This document shows positions 49,405 to 58,632 of a stretch of DNA of 64,000 bases, in pieces. The notes beneath the pieces were generated by a model that was not told where the DNA came from, ran no database searches, and saw nothing but the letters and a program-made list of their open reading frames with translations. The stretch is taken from positions 372,001 through 436,000 of the forward strand of contig JADKKH010000001.1 of assembly GCA_016720585.1 (NCBI GenBank). The letters run 5' to 3'. Position 1 is the stretch's first letter, and every line of letters begins with the position of its first letter. Origin of the DNA: Chitinophagaceae bacterium (GTDB lineage Bacteria > Bacteroidota > Bacteroidia > Chitinophagales > Chitinophagaceae). A program made the position numbers and the translations under genes.

Positions 49405-49785
49405 TTACGTAATTCCTAAAACTTCTTTTGCCTTCTGCAATAACACTTCGGGGTCAAAGGGCTTGGTCATATATACATCGGCGCCAACATCCAATCCTTT
49501 TTGCCGGTCTGTTTCCTGTCCTTTGGCGGTCAGTAAAACAATGAACACTTTGTCCAGTCCCAGTTCTTTTTTAACCCGGCGACATACTTCCATGCCATTC
49601 ATCTTAGGCATCATCACATCCAGGAAAACCAGCTGCGGGTTTTCTTTTTGAATGATGTCCAGGGCAATTTCCCCGTTCTCAGCGGTTAGAAATTCCACGC
49701 CTTCATCTTCCAGTTCTTCCAGCGTTTGCCCGATCAGCATCCGGATATGTGCTTCATCATCTACGATCAATATTTTTTGTTCCAT
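49405..49785 (-). CDS. Stand-alone receiver (response regulator)
   Basis: A 126-residue REC domain: acidic pocket D9-D10, phosphoacceptor D56 in LVFLDVMMPKMNG, switch threonine in LLTAKG, and lysine in VYMTKPFDP. No output domain. It lies between the nine-GAF kinase and the GAF-cyclase on the minus strand, mirroring the receiver position in the plus-strand set. It is the likely phosphate acceptor or shuttle for the large kinase. Confidence 0.94.
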   Translation of the reverse strand: MEQKILIVDDEAHIRMLIGQTLEELEDEGVEFLTAENGEIALDIIQKENPQLVFLDVMMPKMNGMEVCRRVKKELGLDKVFIVLLTAKGQETDRQKGLDVGADVYMTKPFDPEVLLQKAKEVLGIT

Positions 49786-49845
49786 TGTATTTTATTTAAT
49801 TGACAATATTTTTATATAACGTTAATGTATAACTGAAAATTATAA

Positions 49846-49873
49846 ACTCCCGACTCCCGACTCTCGACTCCGA
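49846..49873. repeat. Four-copy 7-bp tandem repeat
   Basis: ACTCCCG, ACTCCCG, ACTCTCG and ACTCCGA follow each other in the gap between the nine-GAF kinase and receiver genes. It is a short satellite-like run with no visible gene. Confidence 0.7.
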
Positions 49874-49881
49874 ACTATTCT

Positions 49882-52800
49882 CTACTGATAAACAACAAAC
49901 AAAACATTTTCCAATCCTTTTTCAAATCGCAATGTTTGCACAATATCCTGTTTGCCGCTCAGCGCTGAATTAATAATGATAATATCCGGTTGATTGGCGA
50001 TCGCTTTTTCTACCAGGTCTTTTTCGATGGACTCAGTTACTTCGTATCCTTTGGTGGTGAGTACATCCGTCAATGTTTTTACCGCACCGGCATCCTGGTC
50101 CACGATCATGACTTTCTTTTTTGATTTTCCCTGCTCCAGCAAACTGCCTATTTCATTAAACAAAAGTCCCGTATCGATCGGCTTGGTAAGATACCTGTCT
50201 ACCCCGATGCGGAATCCCCGGGCTTTGTCCTGAACTACGGATAATACAATGATAGGAATATCCATTGTTTGCGGATCATTTTTTAATACAGCCGCTACAT
50301 CAAAGCCATTCATTTCCGGCATCATTATGTCAAGGATGATCAGATCGGGACGATTAGCCCGCACTTTTTCAAGTGCTTCTTTTCCATTGCGGGCTTCTTC
50401 AATTTGATAGCCGGCATCTCCCAATTCCTGATGCAAGAGGGAACGGATAGAGTCGTCATCATCTACAATAAGAATATGCGATGCCAGACCGATAATATTC
50501 AATTGTGAATGGGCCACTTGTTCTTTCAATTGTTTTACAAGATCATCAAGGTGTAATTGTCTTTCTGCAACGGTTGTTTTCTCAATGGGTAATGCAAATG
50601 AAAATGTACTGCCTTTGCCCACTTCACTTTCCAGCCAGATTCTTCCACCGAGGTGTTCTACAATCTCCTTACAGATAGGAAGTCCCAGGCCGGTTCCTTT
50701 TGGTTTATCAGTTAGCGTATCACCACCCACCTGTTTGAATTGTTCAAATACGGCCCCAAAATCATCCGGGGCAATACCAATACCTGTATCCCTGATACTC
50801 GCAATGATTTCATTTTTTACCACTTTTACACTACAGGTTATAGAACCTTCGTCGGTAAATTTTACAGAATTAGATATCAGGTTGATCATAACCTGTATCA
50901 GTTTGTCTTTGTCTCCGGTAATTTCCGGAAGATCGGCATCAATTTTCCGGATCAGTTTTAGTGCTTTTTGATCGAATAGCGAAGTGGTGGCCGCAATGGC
51001 TCTTTCAGCTACTTCAGACATGGAAACATTTTCCTGTGCAAATTCCATTTTACCCGCTTCAATTTTTGCCAGGTCCAATACATCATTAATAAGATGTGTA
51101 AGTCTTGTGCCCTCTGATATTACCACATGCAGATTTTCTGAAACCTGGTTGACGGCCTTTTCTATTTTTGCATCCGACTTGTCAACAAGCGGGAAAATTC
51201 TTTCTTCCAGTCTTTTTTTAATGATCTTGGCAAAACCGAGCACAGATGTTAACGGTGTTCTCAGTTCATGACTGACCGTAGAAAGAAAAGCACTCTTGGC
51301 TTCATTGGCTTTTTCGGCCAGTTTGCTGGCAGTCTCAGCTTCCATCTTCGCTTGTTGCACATCTTCAAAAAGTGTTGCATTTCTCAGCGCAACTCCAACG
51401 GAAGAAGCGATCGTAGATAATAGCCGCATATCGTTTTCATTAAAACGGCTCTCCTGTTCCGTGCTTTGTACACTTAACACACCAATATTTTCATCACCAA
51501 CGGGGATGGGTACACCAAGATAGGAGGCCGATTCAACCCCGATAAGCTGAACGCCCAGCTGCTTTCGATGTTCCGCCATTTCTTTATTGATAAGAAGAGG
51601 CTCGCCGGTTAATATGATCTTTGAGGTCAGTCCTTCACCCAGTTTCAACGGCGCCATATTATCGCCCCATTGATATGGGAAACTGATAATTTTTGTTTTT
51701 TGATTTAATATAGCGAGATAAACAATATTGGCTTTGAATAAATTTTTCAATTGGTCACCTACCATTTGGATCAGATCATCTGCATCTAATTGTGATGCCA
51801 GGGCCTTACTGATGCTGTTTACCGTACTTAATTCTGCGGCTCGTTGTTTTGATTCAGCAAGCAACACCGCTGTTTCATCAAATAATCGGGCATTTTCCAA
51901 TGCCACGCTCATACTATTCGTCAACGTGGTCAATAAACGCAGGTCCGATTCGGTGAATGCATTTTCGCGATCTACATTCTGAAGGCTTACAGAACCTTTT
52001 ACAATATCACCTACCAACATGGGAACAAACATGGCAGATTTTGGCGGTTGGCCTTTACTTACGCCGGTGCCACCATATTTCTTGGAAGTTTCTACATATT
52101 TTTCATTAATGAGTAAGGGTTGTCTTGTGTTGATGAGTTGTTTATTAGCCCACATAAAGGGTCGTGGTTCACTGTATAATCGTTCTCCTTTTTCTATTAC
52201 AAACCGCCAGATTTCGTTTCCTTTATCATGATCAAAGGTCCTTATCAGAACAGTTTGCGTATCGAACAATTCACAGATCCGGTTTCCTACCAGGTCATAA
52301 ATGGCCTGCATATCCATTTCCCGAACCAACCCTTCCTGTACACTGTTGATAACAGCTAATTCTCCGGTACGCTGTTCCGTCTCTTTCAAAAGCCGGTTTG
52401 TCTCATCAAATAATCTTGCATTTTCCAACGCTACACTCATACTATTGGTAATAGTAGTAAGTAACCTGACATCTGATTCACTAAATGCATTTTCTTTGTC
52501 AACATTCTGCAGGCTTACAGAACCTTTCACAAGTTCACCAACGATCATCGGTACAAAAACGGCAGATTTCGGAGACTGTCCTTTTGTAACACCGGTGCCA
52601 CCATGCTGCTTTGCAGTTTCCAGGTAGTTGGTGCGTATATCCAACGGTTTGTGGGTAGCAATCAATTCTTTACTGCTCCAGTTGTATGGGCGGGCATCAA
52701 TAGGAAAACGTACGCCTTTTTCTATTGCATAATGAAAATTTTCAATCGCGGTTTCATGGTTAAAAGTGCGTATGACCAGGGTTTGCGTATCTGGAAAAAG

Positions 52801-55800
52801 ATCACATAAACGATCGCCTACCAGTTCATAAATACCCTGAATATCGAGTTCCTTAGCCAGGCCTTCCTGCACACTATTAATAACCGCGAGTTCAGCGGTA
52901 CGTTGTTCGGTTTCATTCAACAGACGGGTCGTTTCATCAAACAGCCTTGCATTTTCCAAAGCCACACTCATACTGTTAGCCAGCGTTTGCAAAAGAGATA
53001 CATCTGTTTCGCTATAAGCATTCTCCCGTTGATAGTTTTCAAGACGAATAGTTCCAATAACTAATCCGCCGGAAATAAGCGGTACGCCCAACCATGATTT
53101 GGTGGTATCTTCTGTTTCGGAAGGCGCAAATACAGCACCTAATTCCTTGAATCGTTCTATGGCATTTTCATTTATGAGCAAGGGGTTTCCCGAATTAATG
53201 ATATGTGATGTAAGGCCCTTGCCCAGTTCGAATTCCATATCATAAATACGCTTGCCATTAAACAGGTAGTAAGGATTTCTAATGAAATTGGTTTTGCGAT
53301 CATATAAGGAAATACAGATCCCCTGGGTATCAAACACATCACGGATCTTATCGCCTACGAGGTCATAAATAGATTGTATTTCCAGTTTGGAAGCCAAACC
53401 ACCCTGTACACTGTTAATGATAGCCAGTTCAGCAGTACGTTGTTCGGTTTCTTTTAATAACCGGTTGGTTTCATCAAACAACCTTGCATTTTCCAATGCC
53501 ACACTCATACTATTGGACAAAGTGCTGAGTAGACGTACATCAGAAAATGAAAAAGCATTTTCAACATCAATGTTTTGGAGGCTCACATACCCGGTTACTT
53601 TATCAGCAACTTTTAAGGGCATGAATAAAAGTGATTTCGGCGCTTCTGTTCCGGGCACTACCTTCATACCGAATTCAGCTGCTGCTTTCGGAACATCTTC
53701 ATTGATCAGAATGTTTTGACCTGTTTCAATCAGATGCTGTCTTACTTTATCAAAATGCCGGGGACCTGGTTGAGATAATTCTCCCTTTTCAATATGATAA
53801 TTAAAATACTCCAGTCTTCTTTCATGATCAAATGTGGCAATGATTACAGCTTGTGCATTAAAGAGTTTTTGGATCCTGTCACCCACCAGGTTATAAATTC
53901 CCTGTATATCCATTTCCTTCACCAATCCTGCCTGTACACTATTGATCACCGCCAGTTCAGCTTTTCCCTGTTCGGTTTCTTTGAGTAAGCGGTTCGTTTC
54001 ATCAAAGAGCCTTGCATTTTCCAATGCCACACTCATACTGTTGGCTAATGTTTCTAGCAAACGAACATCGGAATCACTGAAAGCATTTTCTTTATCTACA
54101 TTTTGCAGGCTTACATAACTGGTAACTTTATTTCCTACAATTAAAGGGACAAATAAAAATGATTTGGGACTTCCTGTACCTGAGACCACTTTCAACCCAA
54201 ACTCAGCAAAAGCCTGTTCTGCATTGTTATTGATCAGTATTTTCTGTTTGGTCATGATCAGCTGGTAACGCAGTTTATCATAACGACGGGGTTCGGAATA
54301 GTACCGTTCTCCTTTTTCGAGGAGATAATTGAATTTTTCAGATCCTGTTTCATGATCGAAAGAAGCAATAATTACCCCTTGCGCATCAAACACATCCCTT
54401 ATTTTATTACCCACCAGGTCATAAATAGCATTCATATCCAGTTCACGGGCCAATCCTTCCTGTACACTATTGATCACCGCTAGTTCTGCAGTTCGTTGTT
54501 CGGTTTCTTTCAGTAAGCGGGTAGTTTCATCAAAGAGCCTGGCATTTTCCAGGGCCACACTCATACTATTGGCCAATGTTTCAAGTAACCGGACATCGGA
54601 TTCACTGAAAGCATTTTCAATTTCATTGTTTTGTAAGCTGATATAACTATTCACCTTATCGCCAATGATTAGCGGAACAAATACACCGGCTTTCATATTG
54701 TTGGTTCCAGGTAATGTTTTCAAACCAAACTTTGCATAGGCTTCTTCCACATTTGTATTGATAACAATTTTCTGCCGGTTTATGATCAGGTGTTGCCTTA
54801 ACTTATCGTAAGGACGGGAAGCAAGATAGAATCGCTGACCGTCCTCGATGAGGTATTTGAAAAGTTCCGTGGCGGTCTCATGATCAAATGTGGCAATCAT
54901 AACAGCCTGCGCATTGAATAATTCACGGATCCTTTCACCTACCAAATCATAAATAGCCTGCATATCCAGTTCCTTCGCCAATCCTTCCTGCACGCTGTTG
55001 ATAACACCCAGTTCGGCTTTTTGCTGTTCGGTTTCTTTAAGCAGGCGGGTGGTTTCATCAAAAAGTCTGGCATTTTCAAGAGCAACTCCCATGGTGTTGG
55101 CCAGGGTTTCAAGAAGTCGTATATCAGAATCGCTAAAAGCATTTTCTTTATCTATATTCTGAAGACTGGTATAACCGGTTACTTTTTCACCTATCACCAA
55201 TGGAACGTAAACGGCCGACTTTGGGTATTGTGTTCCCGGAACTGCTTTCATGCCAAAAGCTTCCGCCACTACGGAGAAATTCTTATTGATAACGACCTTT
55301 TCTTTTGTTTGGATCAGGTGTTTTCTTAAGGTGTTCAGGGGCTTTGGGGTAGGATAATACCGTTCTCCTTTTTCAATCAGGTATTGAATATTTTCTGTTT
55401 GATTTTCATGATCAAAAGTGGCAATACCCACCACCTGTGCGTCAAATAACTCACGGATACGGTTACCCACGAGATCATAAATAGCCTGGATATCCAATTC
55501 CTTAGCAAGACCTTCCTGTACACTATTGATTACGGCTAATTCAGCAGTGCGCTGTTCAGTTTCTTTGAGAAGACGGGCATTCTCCAGCGCCGTACTCATA
55601 CTATTGGCCAGCGTTTCTAATAAACGGATTTCTGATTCACTGAAAGCATTTTCCTTATCAATATTTTGAAGGGTTACATAACTGGTAATTTTATCTCCTG
55701 TGATCAGGGGAACAAATACGGCTGATTTTATAGGTTCTGTGCCCGGTATTACTTCTGTTCCGAACCAGGTAATACCTTCTTCCCGGTTATTAATGATGAT

Positions 55801-56127
55801 CTTTTTCCGGGTTTCAATCAGATGAAGTCTCAATTTACCTAGTGGCCTTGGTTCAGGATAAAACCGTTCTCCTTTTTCAACGATATACTGAAATTTTTCT
55901 GTACTGTCTTCAAGTTCGAAAGTGGAAATGCCCACTACCTGTGCATCAAAAAGTTCCTGGATCTTGTTTCCAACCAGGTCATAAATGGCCTGCATATCCA
56001 TTTCCTTTACCAATGCTTCCTGTACACTATTGATTACAGCCAGTTCTTCCCCCTGCTGTATTAACTCAGCGGTCCGTTCTGCCAATAATTTCTCCAACTC
56101 TGCTATACGTAATGCGTCCTTTACCAT
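49882..56127 (-). CDS. 2081-residue hybrid histidine kinase with nine GAF domains and two receivers
   Basis: Cytosolic, no membrane span. Nine tandem GAF domains (about 170 residues each, residues 25-1580) each start near LAVINSVQEGLAKELDMQAI and are joined by ALENARLFDETTRLLKETEQ. They fall into three types: 1-5 with a KGERYY..P..KLR segment, 7-8 with a HGGTGV segment, and 6 and 9 with GxGLTSxII. HisKA has H1620 in SHELRTPL; HATPase is complete (GTGLGLPICKEI). A first receiver carries D1933 (LIILDIMMPEMNG). A second receiver-like domain has asparagine N2053 in place of the acceptor (IIIINSALSG) and should not be phosphorylated. It heads the minus-strand array. Its core is of a different type from the five plus-strand kinases. 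Confidence 0.92.
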   Translation of the reverse strand: MVKDALRIAELEKLLAERTAELIQQGEELAVINSVQEALVKEMDMQAIYDLVGNKIQELFDAQVVGISTFELEDSTEKFQYIVEKGERFYPEPRPLGKLRLHLIETRKKIIINNREEGITWFGTEVIPGTEPIKSAVFVPLITGDKITSYVTLQNIDKENAFSESEIRLLETLANSMSTALENARLLKETEQRTAELAVINSVQEGLAKELDIQAIYDLVGNRIRELFDAQVVGIATFDHENQTENIQYLIEKGERYYPTPKPLNTLRKHLIQTKEKVVINKNFSVVAEAFGMKAVPGTQYPKSAVYVPLVIGEKVTGYTSLQNIDKENAFSDSDIRLLETLANTMGVALENARLFDETTRLLKETEQQKAELGVINSVQEGLAKELDMQAIYDLVGERIRELFNAQAVMIATFDHETATELFKYLIEDGQRFYLASRPYDKLRQHLIINRQKIVINTNVEEAYAKFGLKTLPGTNNMKAGVFVPLIIGDKVNSYISLQNNEIENAFSESDVRLLETLANSMSVALENARLFDETTRLLKETEQRTAELAVINSVQEGLARELDMNAIYDLVGNKIRDVFDAQGVIIASFDHETGSEKFNYLLEKGERYYSEPRRYDKLRYQLIMTKQKILINNNAEQAFAEFGLKVVSGTGSPKSFLFVPLIVGNKVTSYVSLQNVDKENAFSDSDVRLLETLANSMSVALENARLFDETNRLLKETEQGKAELAVINSVQAGLVKEMDIQGIYNLVGDRIQKLFNAQAVIIATFDHERRLEYFNYHIEKGELSQPGPRHFDKVRQHLIETGQNILINEDVPKAAAEFGMKVVPGTEAPKSLLFMPLKVADKVTGYVSLQNIDVENAFSFSDVRLLSTLSNSMSVALENARLFDETNRLLKETEQRTAELAIINSVQGGLASKLEIQSIYDLVGDKIRDVFDTQGICISLYDRKTNFIRNPYYLFNGKRIYDMEFELGKGLTSHIINSGNPLLINENAIERFKELGAVFAPSETEDTTKSWLGVPLISGGLVIGTIRLENYQRENAYSETDVSLLQTLANSMSVALENARLFDETTRLLNETEQRTAELAVINSVQEGLAKELDIQGIYELVGDRLCDLFPDTQTLVIRTFNHETAIENFHYAIEKGVRFPIDARPYNWSSKELIATHKPLDIRTNYLETAKQHGGTGVTKGQSPKSAVFVPMIVGELVKGSVSLQNVDKENAFSESDVRLLTTITNSMSVALENARLFDETNRLLKETEQRTGELAVINSVQEGLVREMDMQAIYDLVGNRICELFDTQTVLIRTFDHDKGNEIWRFVIEKGERLYSEPRPFMWANKQLINTRQPLLINEKYVETSKKYGGTGVSKGQPPKSAMFVPMLVGDIVKGSVSLQNVDRENAFTESDLRLLTTLTNSMSVALENARLFDETAVLLAESKQRAAELSTVNSISKALASQLDADDLIQMVGDQLKNLFKANIVYLAILNQKTKIISFPYQWGDNMAPLKLGEGLTSKIILTGEPLLINKEMAEHRKQLGVQLIGVESASYLGVPIPVGDENIGVLSVQSTEQESRFNENDMRLLSTIASSVGVALRNATLFEDVQQAKMEAETASKLAEKANEAKSAFLSTVSHELRTPLTSVLGFAKIIKKRLEERIFPLVDKSDAKIEKAVNQVSENLHVVISEGTRLTHLINDVLDLAKIEAGKMEFAQENVSMSEVAERAIAATTSLFDQKALKLIRKIDADLPEITGDKDKLIQVMINLISNSVKFTDEGSITCSVKVVKNEIIASIRDTGIGIAPDDFGAVFEQFKQVGGDTLTDKPKGTGLGLPICKEIVEHLGGRIWLESEVGKGSTFSFALPIEKTTVAERQLHLDDLVKQLKEQVAHSQLNIIGLASHILIVDDDDSIRSLLHQELGDAGYQIEEARNGKEALEKVRANRPDLIILDIMMPEMNGFDVAAVLKNDPQTMDIPIIVLSVVQDKARGFRIGVDRYLTKPIDTGLLFNEIGSLLEQGKSKKKVMIVDQDAGAVKTLTDVLTTKGYEVTESIEKDLVEKAIANQPDIIIINSALSGKQDIVQTLRFEKGLENVLFVVYQ

Positions 56128-56451
56128 ATATATAATAAATTAATGAAAACAAAACCTGGTCGGTCAATAAGAGTGGATAATGAAGTTTTCTGTAGAATGG
56201 GGATTGTTCGGTAAAATGGGTCTCTAAATGTAGATAAAATCTTCTGAAACAACAATCTAAGTATTTTGAGGAGATAAGAGTGTTTCACGCTGAGGCCGTT
56301 GAGTTCGCTGAGGGTATATGCGCATATTCTCTGCGTCCTCTGTGTTCTCCGCGTGAGAATAACCTATGACCTGTTTTGCGTTATATTATTAGTAAAACAG
56401 GAAAGTTTCAATATAAATAAGAGGTAAGTAAAATGGTTGAATGCTGATATC
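56128..56451. other. 324-bp intergenic region with a dispersed palindromic repeat
   Basis: No gene seen. It lies between the start of the nine-GAF kinase gene and the end of the LytTR gene, so it should hold the kinase promoter; I found no clear TTTG/TAnnTTTG pair. At about 56282-56368 there is a repeat-like block beginning TTTCACGCTGAGG and ending CTCCGCGTGAGAA, with complementary ends and a central ATATGCGCATAT palindrome. Its wording resembles the element at 25087-25174. Confidence 0.55.
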
Positions 56452-57192
56452 TTACAGACCCAGAACCTCTTTAAGCTTTCCATACCCGCTTCTGCTTACC
56501 GGTACTTTGGCTCCCGAACGGAGAATGGCTACATGGTTGTCTTTTTCGTAAGGATCTATTCTTGTTATCTGTTGTACATTGACAATATACGAACGATGTG
56601 TACGAACAAACTGTAGCTTATCCAGGGATTGTTCAAAATGGTTCATGGTTTTGTTCTTCAGAAAATAACCTTCGGGGGTATGAATCTTTACATAATCATC
56701 TGCCGCTTCCAGGTACAACACATCGTGTGCGGGTATGATCTTTATTTTACTGCCATTCTTCACTACGATCCGCTGACTTTGGAATGGTGATAACGAGGCT
56801 GTTTCTAACAGATCCTGTGTGGCTTTCCCTGTAGAAGTGGATTTCTGTTCGGTCCATTTGGTAATAGCTTTGTCAAACCGTTCCTGGTCAAATGGTTTTA
56901 ATAAATAATCAACGGCATGTGCTTCAAAAGCCTTGATGGCATATTCTTCAAAAGCAGTGGTGAAAATAACTGAGGGAGGTTGTTCGATCAGTTCCAGCAT
57001 TTCAAACCCTGAGATCTTGGGCATCTGAATATCCAAAAAAATCAGGTCAGGCTGGTGCTGCTGTATGGCTTTTAATCCTTCAAAACCGTCACCACATTCC
57101 TGCATCAGTTCCAGCTGCGGATGTTTTTGTAAATATTCTTTTACTATACTTCTTGCCAGTGGCTCGTCGTCGATAATAATTACTTTGTTCAT
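56452..57192 (-). CDS. LytTR-family response regulator
   Basis: A 246-residue regulator: REC about 1-120 with D8-D9 and phosphoacceptor D54 (LIFLDIQMPKISG), and a LytTR DNA-binding domain about 140-246 (VLYLEAADDYVKIHT, FVRTHRSYIVN). LytTR proteins bind direct repeats upstream of target operons. It lies 1 bp after the LytS-type kinase gene and is the last gene of the LiaF-DUF4288-LytS-LytTR operon. Confidence 0.95.
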   Translation of the reverse strand: MNKVIIIDDEPLARSIVKEYLQKHPQLELMQECGDGFEGLKAIQQHQPDLIFLDIQMPKISGFEMLELIEQPPSVIFTTAFEEYAIKAFEAHAVDYLLKPFDQERFDKAITKWTEQKSTSTGKATQDLLETASLSPFQSQRIVVKNGSKIKIIPAHDVLYLEAADDYVKIHTPEGYFLKNKTMNHFEQSLDKLQFVRTHRSYIVNVQQITRIDPYEKDNHVAILRSGAKVPVSRSGYGKLKEVLGL

Positions 57193-57193
57193 A

Positions 57194-58234
57194 TTATTTT
57201 CCCTGCGGAATTTTTACGGTAGTGGTAAAGATATTTTCTTTTGCTTCAGTCGAGAGTAGATCGGTCCTGGCAAAGAGTAAATACAATCTTCTTTGTACGG
57301 ATTTTAACCCAAATCCAATGCCCTGTTTGGGTGAGGATGTTTCGGGATCAAAAGGGTTTTGTACAGCAATAAAGAGATTATGCCCGTCCTTACCGGCATG
57401 TAAGCGGATCACCGTTTCACCGGTGGTGTCGTATAATCCAAATTTGATGGCATTTTCCATGATCGGTTGCAGGATTAAAGCAGGTAACTTTAATTGTTTG
57501 ATGCTTTCCTCCACTTCAATTTCTGTGTTGAGCCTGTTGCCAAAACGTACTTTTTCAATTGCCAGATACAATTGCAGGTACTGAAGTTCTTCCTGCAAGG
57601 TTACCCATTGTGTTTCTTCTTTTTTTATCGTGCCCCGTAAAAAATCCGATAACTGCTGCACCATTTTTCTTGCTTCTTCCGGTCGGCTGCCTATTAAAGC
57701 ATTAATGGAATTTAAACTATTAAATAAAAAATGAGGTTGTAATTGCTGACGCAGTTTAAATAGCTCGGCTTCTTTAGCCAGTTTTTCAGCATCGGTTTTC
57801 CGTTCTTCGTTTTCTTTTTGCTCTTTCTGGTTATACCAGAGAATACTCATCATCGTTACACAGCCCATCAACAGGAAAGCAATACTAAACCGAATGGAGA
57901 GGGAGAGATGCAATAATTCTTTATAACCATCGTAGTGGCCAAGAGCAACTCCCAGCAGCCATTTGGTTAATAGCAGCCACATAATTGCAAGGAATAAACA
58001 AATGGAAAAAATATTGATATACTGGTTGCCGCGGGGGAGGTAATAGCGCAGTGTATTCATAACCAGCAGGCAGGCTAACAGCAACAACGTATTACCGATG
58101 GCGCTGTCAATTGCGGCTGCTTCCCAGGGCAAGCCAAAAAAATGCAATACCATCATTTGGTCACCCACCATCACCAGCCAGCAAAGGATGAAAATAATAC
58201 GGAACCTGGTTATGGATAAAGGGGAACTGGACAT
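57194..58234 (-). CDS. LytS/YehU-type sensor histidine kinase
   Basis: A 346-residue membrane kinase. About four membrane spans lie in residues 10-135, followed by a coiled coil and a His_kinase domain with H168 in QLQPHFLFNSLNSINAL, then an ATPase domain with LILQPIMENAIKFGL and GIGFGLKSVQRRL. It should phosphorylate the LytTR regulator encoded 1 bp downstream. There is no separate extracytoplasmic sensor domain, so the signal is probably sensed in or at the membrane, perhaps with the LiaF-like protein of the operon. Confidence 0.94.
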   Translation of the reverse strand: MSSSPLSITRFRIIFILCWLVMVGDQMMVLHFFGLPWEAAAIDSAIGNTLLLLACLLVMNTLRYYLPRGNQYINIFSICLFLAIMWLLLTKWLLGVALGHYDGYKELLHLSLSIRFSIAFLLMGCVTMMSILWYNQKEQKENEERKTDAEKLAKEAELFKLRQQLQPHFLFNSLNSINALIGSRPEEARKMVQQLSDFLRGTIKKEETQWVTLQEELQYLQLYLAIEKVRFGNRLNTEIEVEESIKQLKLPALILQPIMENAIKFGLYDTTGETVIRLHAGKDGHNLFIAVQNPFDPETSSPKQGIGFGLKSVQRRLYLLFARTDLLSTEAKENIFTTTVKIPQGK

Positions 58235-58239
58235 AGCGT

Positions 58240-58632
58240 TTATGCAAGGTTCAACAATTCCAGAGTGTTTCCAAAACGGAGTTGTTCCGCTTTTTGGTAA
58301 ATAATTTGCAGGTAGGTATCTCCATCCTCTTTTTCTTCAATGCGTGAATAAATTTCTGCACCATCGATCAGATCATCAAGGGGGTATAATTCGCTTACAT
58401 TAATAAACTGCCACTGCACCAGCTGCTGATTTTGGTTGAAGAACATATCTTCTTCCTTTCTGCCCAGCAATTGTGCTTTTTGAAAAGCGGCTTCTTTACT
58501 TTCTGCCGATACTAAACGAAGTTGTTCATCAAACTGAGCTGTATGAGCCACAAAGGCACGAAGAAAACGGACAACAAAACTTTTGTGCCCCTGCCTGCCG
58601 GCAGGCAGGTTCGTGTCTTTGAGGCTATACAT
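58240..58632 (-). CDS. DUF4288 protein with repeat-altered N terminus
   Basis: A 130-residue frame. Residues about 32-130 match the DUF4288 family, including HTAQFDEQLRLVSAESKEAAF and the middle WQFINVSELYPLDDL. The family normally starts with a short strand before HTAQFDEQ. Here the first ~31 residues (beginning YSLKDTNLPAGRQGHKSF) come from a palindromic repeat and sequence of dispersed-repeat type. The gene's start codon overlaps the LiaF stop by one base (TAATG), and LytS begins 5 bp after its stop. Function is unknown; position suggests a role in the envelope-stress operon. It may be impaired. Confidence 0.7.
   Translation of the reverse strand: MYSLKDTNLPAGRQGHKSFVVRFLRAFVAHTAQFDEQLRLVSAESKEAAFQKAQLLGRKEEDMFFNQNQQLVQWQFINVSELYPLDDLIDGAEIYSRIEEKEDGDTYLQIIYQKAEQLRFGNTLELLNLA
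58590..58609. repeat. 20-bp perfect palindrome (LPAG element) in DUF4288 gene
   Basis: CCTGCCTGCCGGCAGGCAGG, encoding LPAGRQ in the DUF4288 frame. It shares its core with 25136-25151 and its arms with 36290-36310 and 61740-61760. Confidence 0.85.

Noticed and set aside
49846..49873. Possible CRISPR or regulatory array
   Set aside because: Only four 7-bp units without spacers; no cas genes anywhere in the window.
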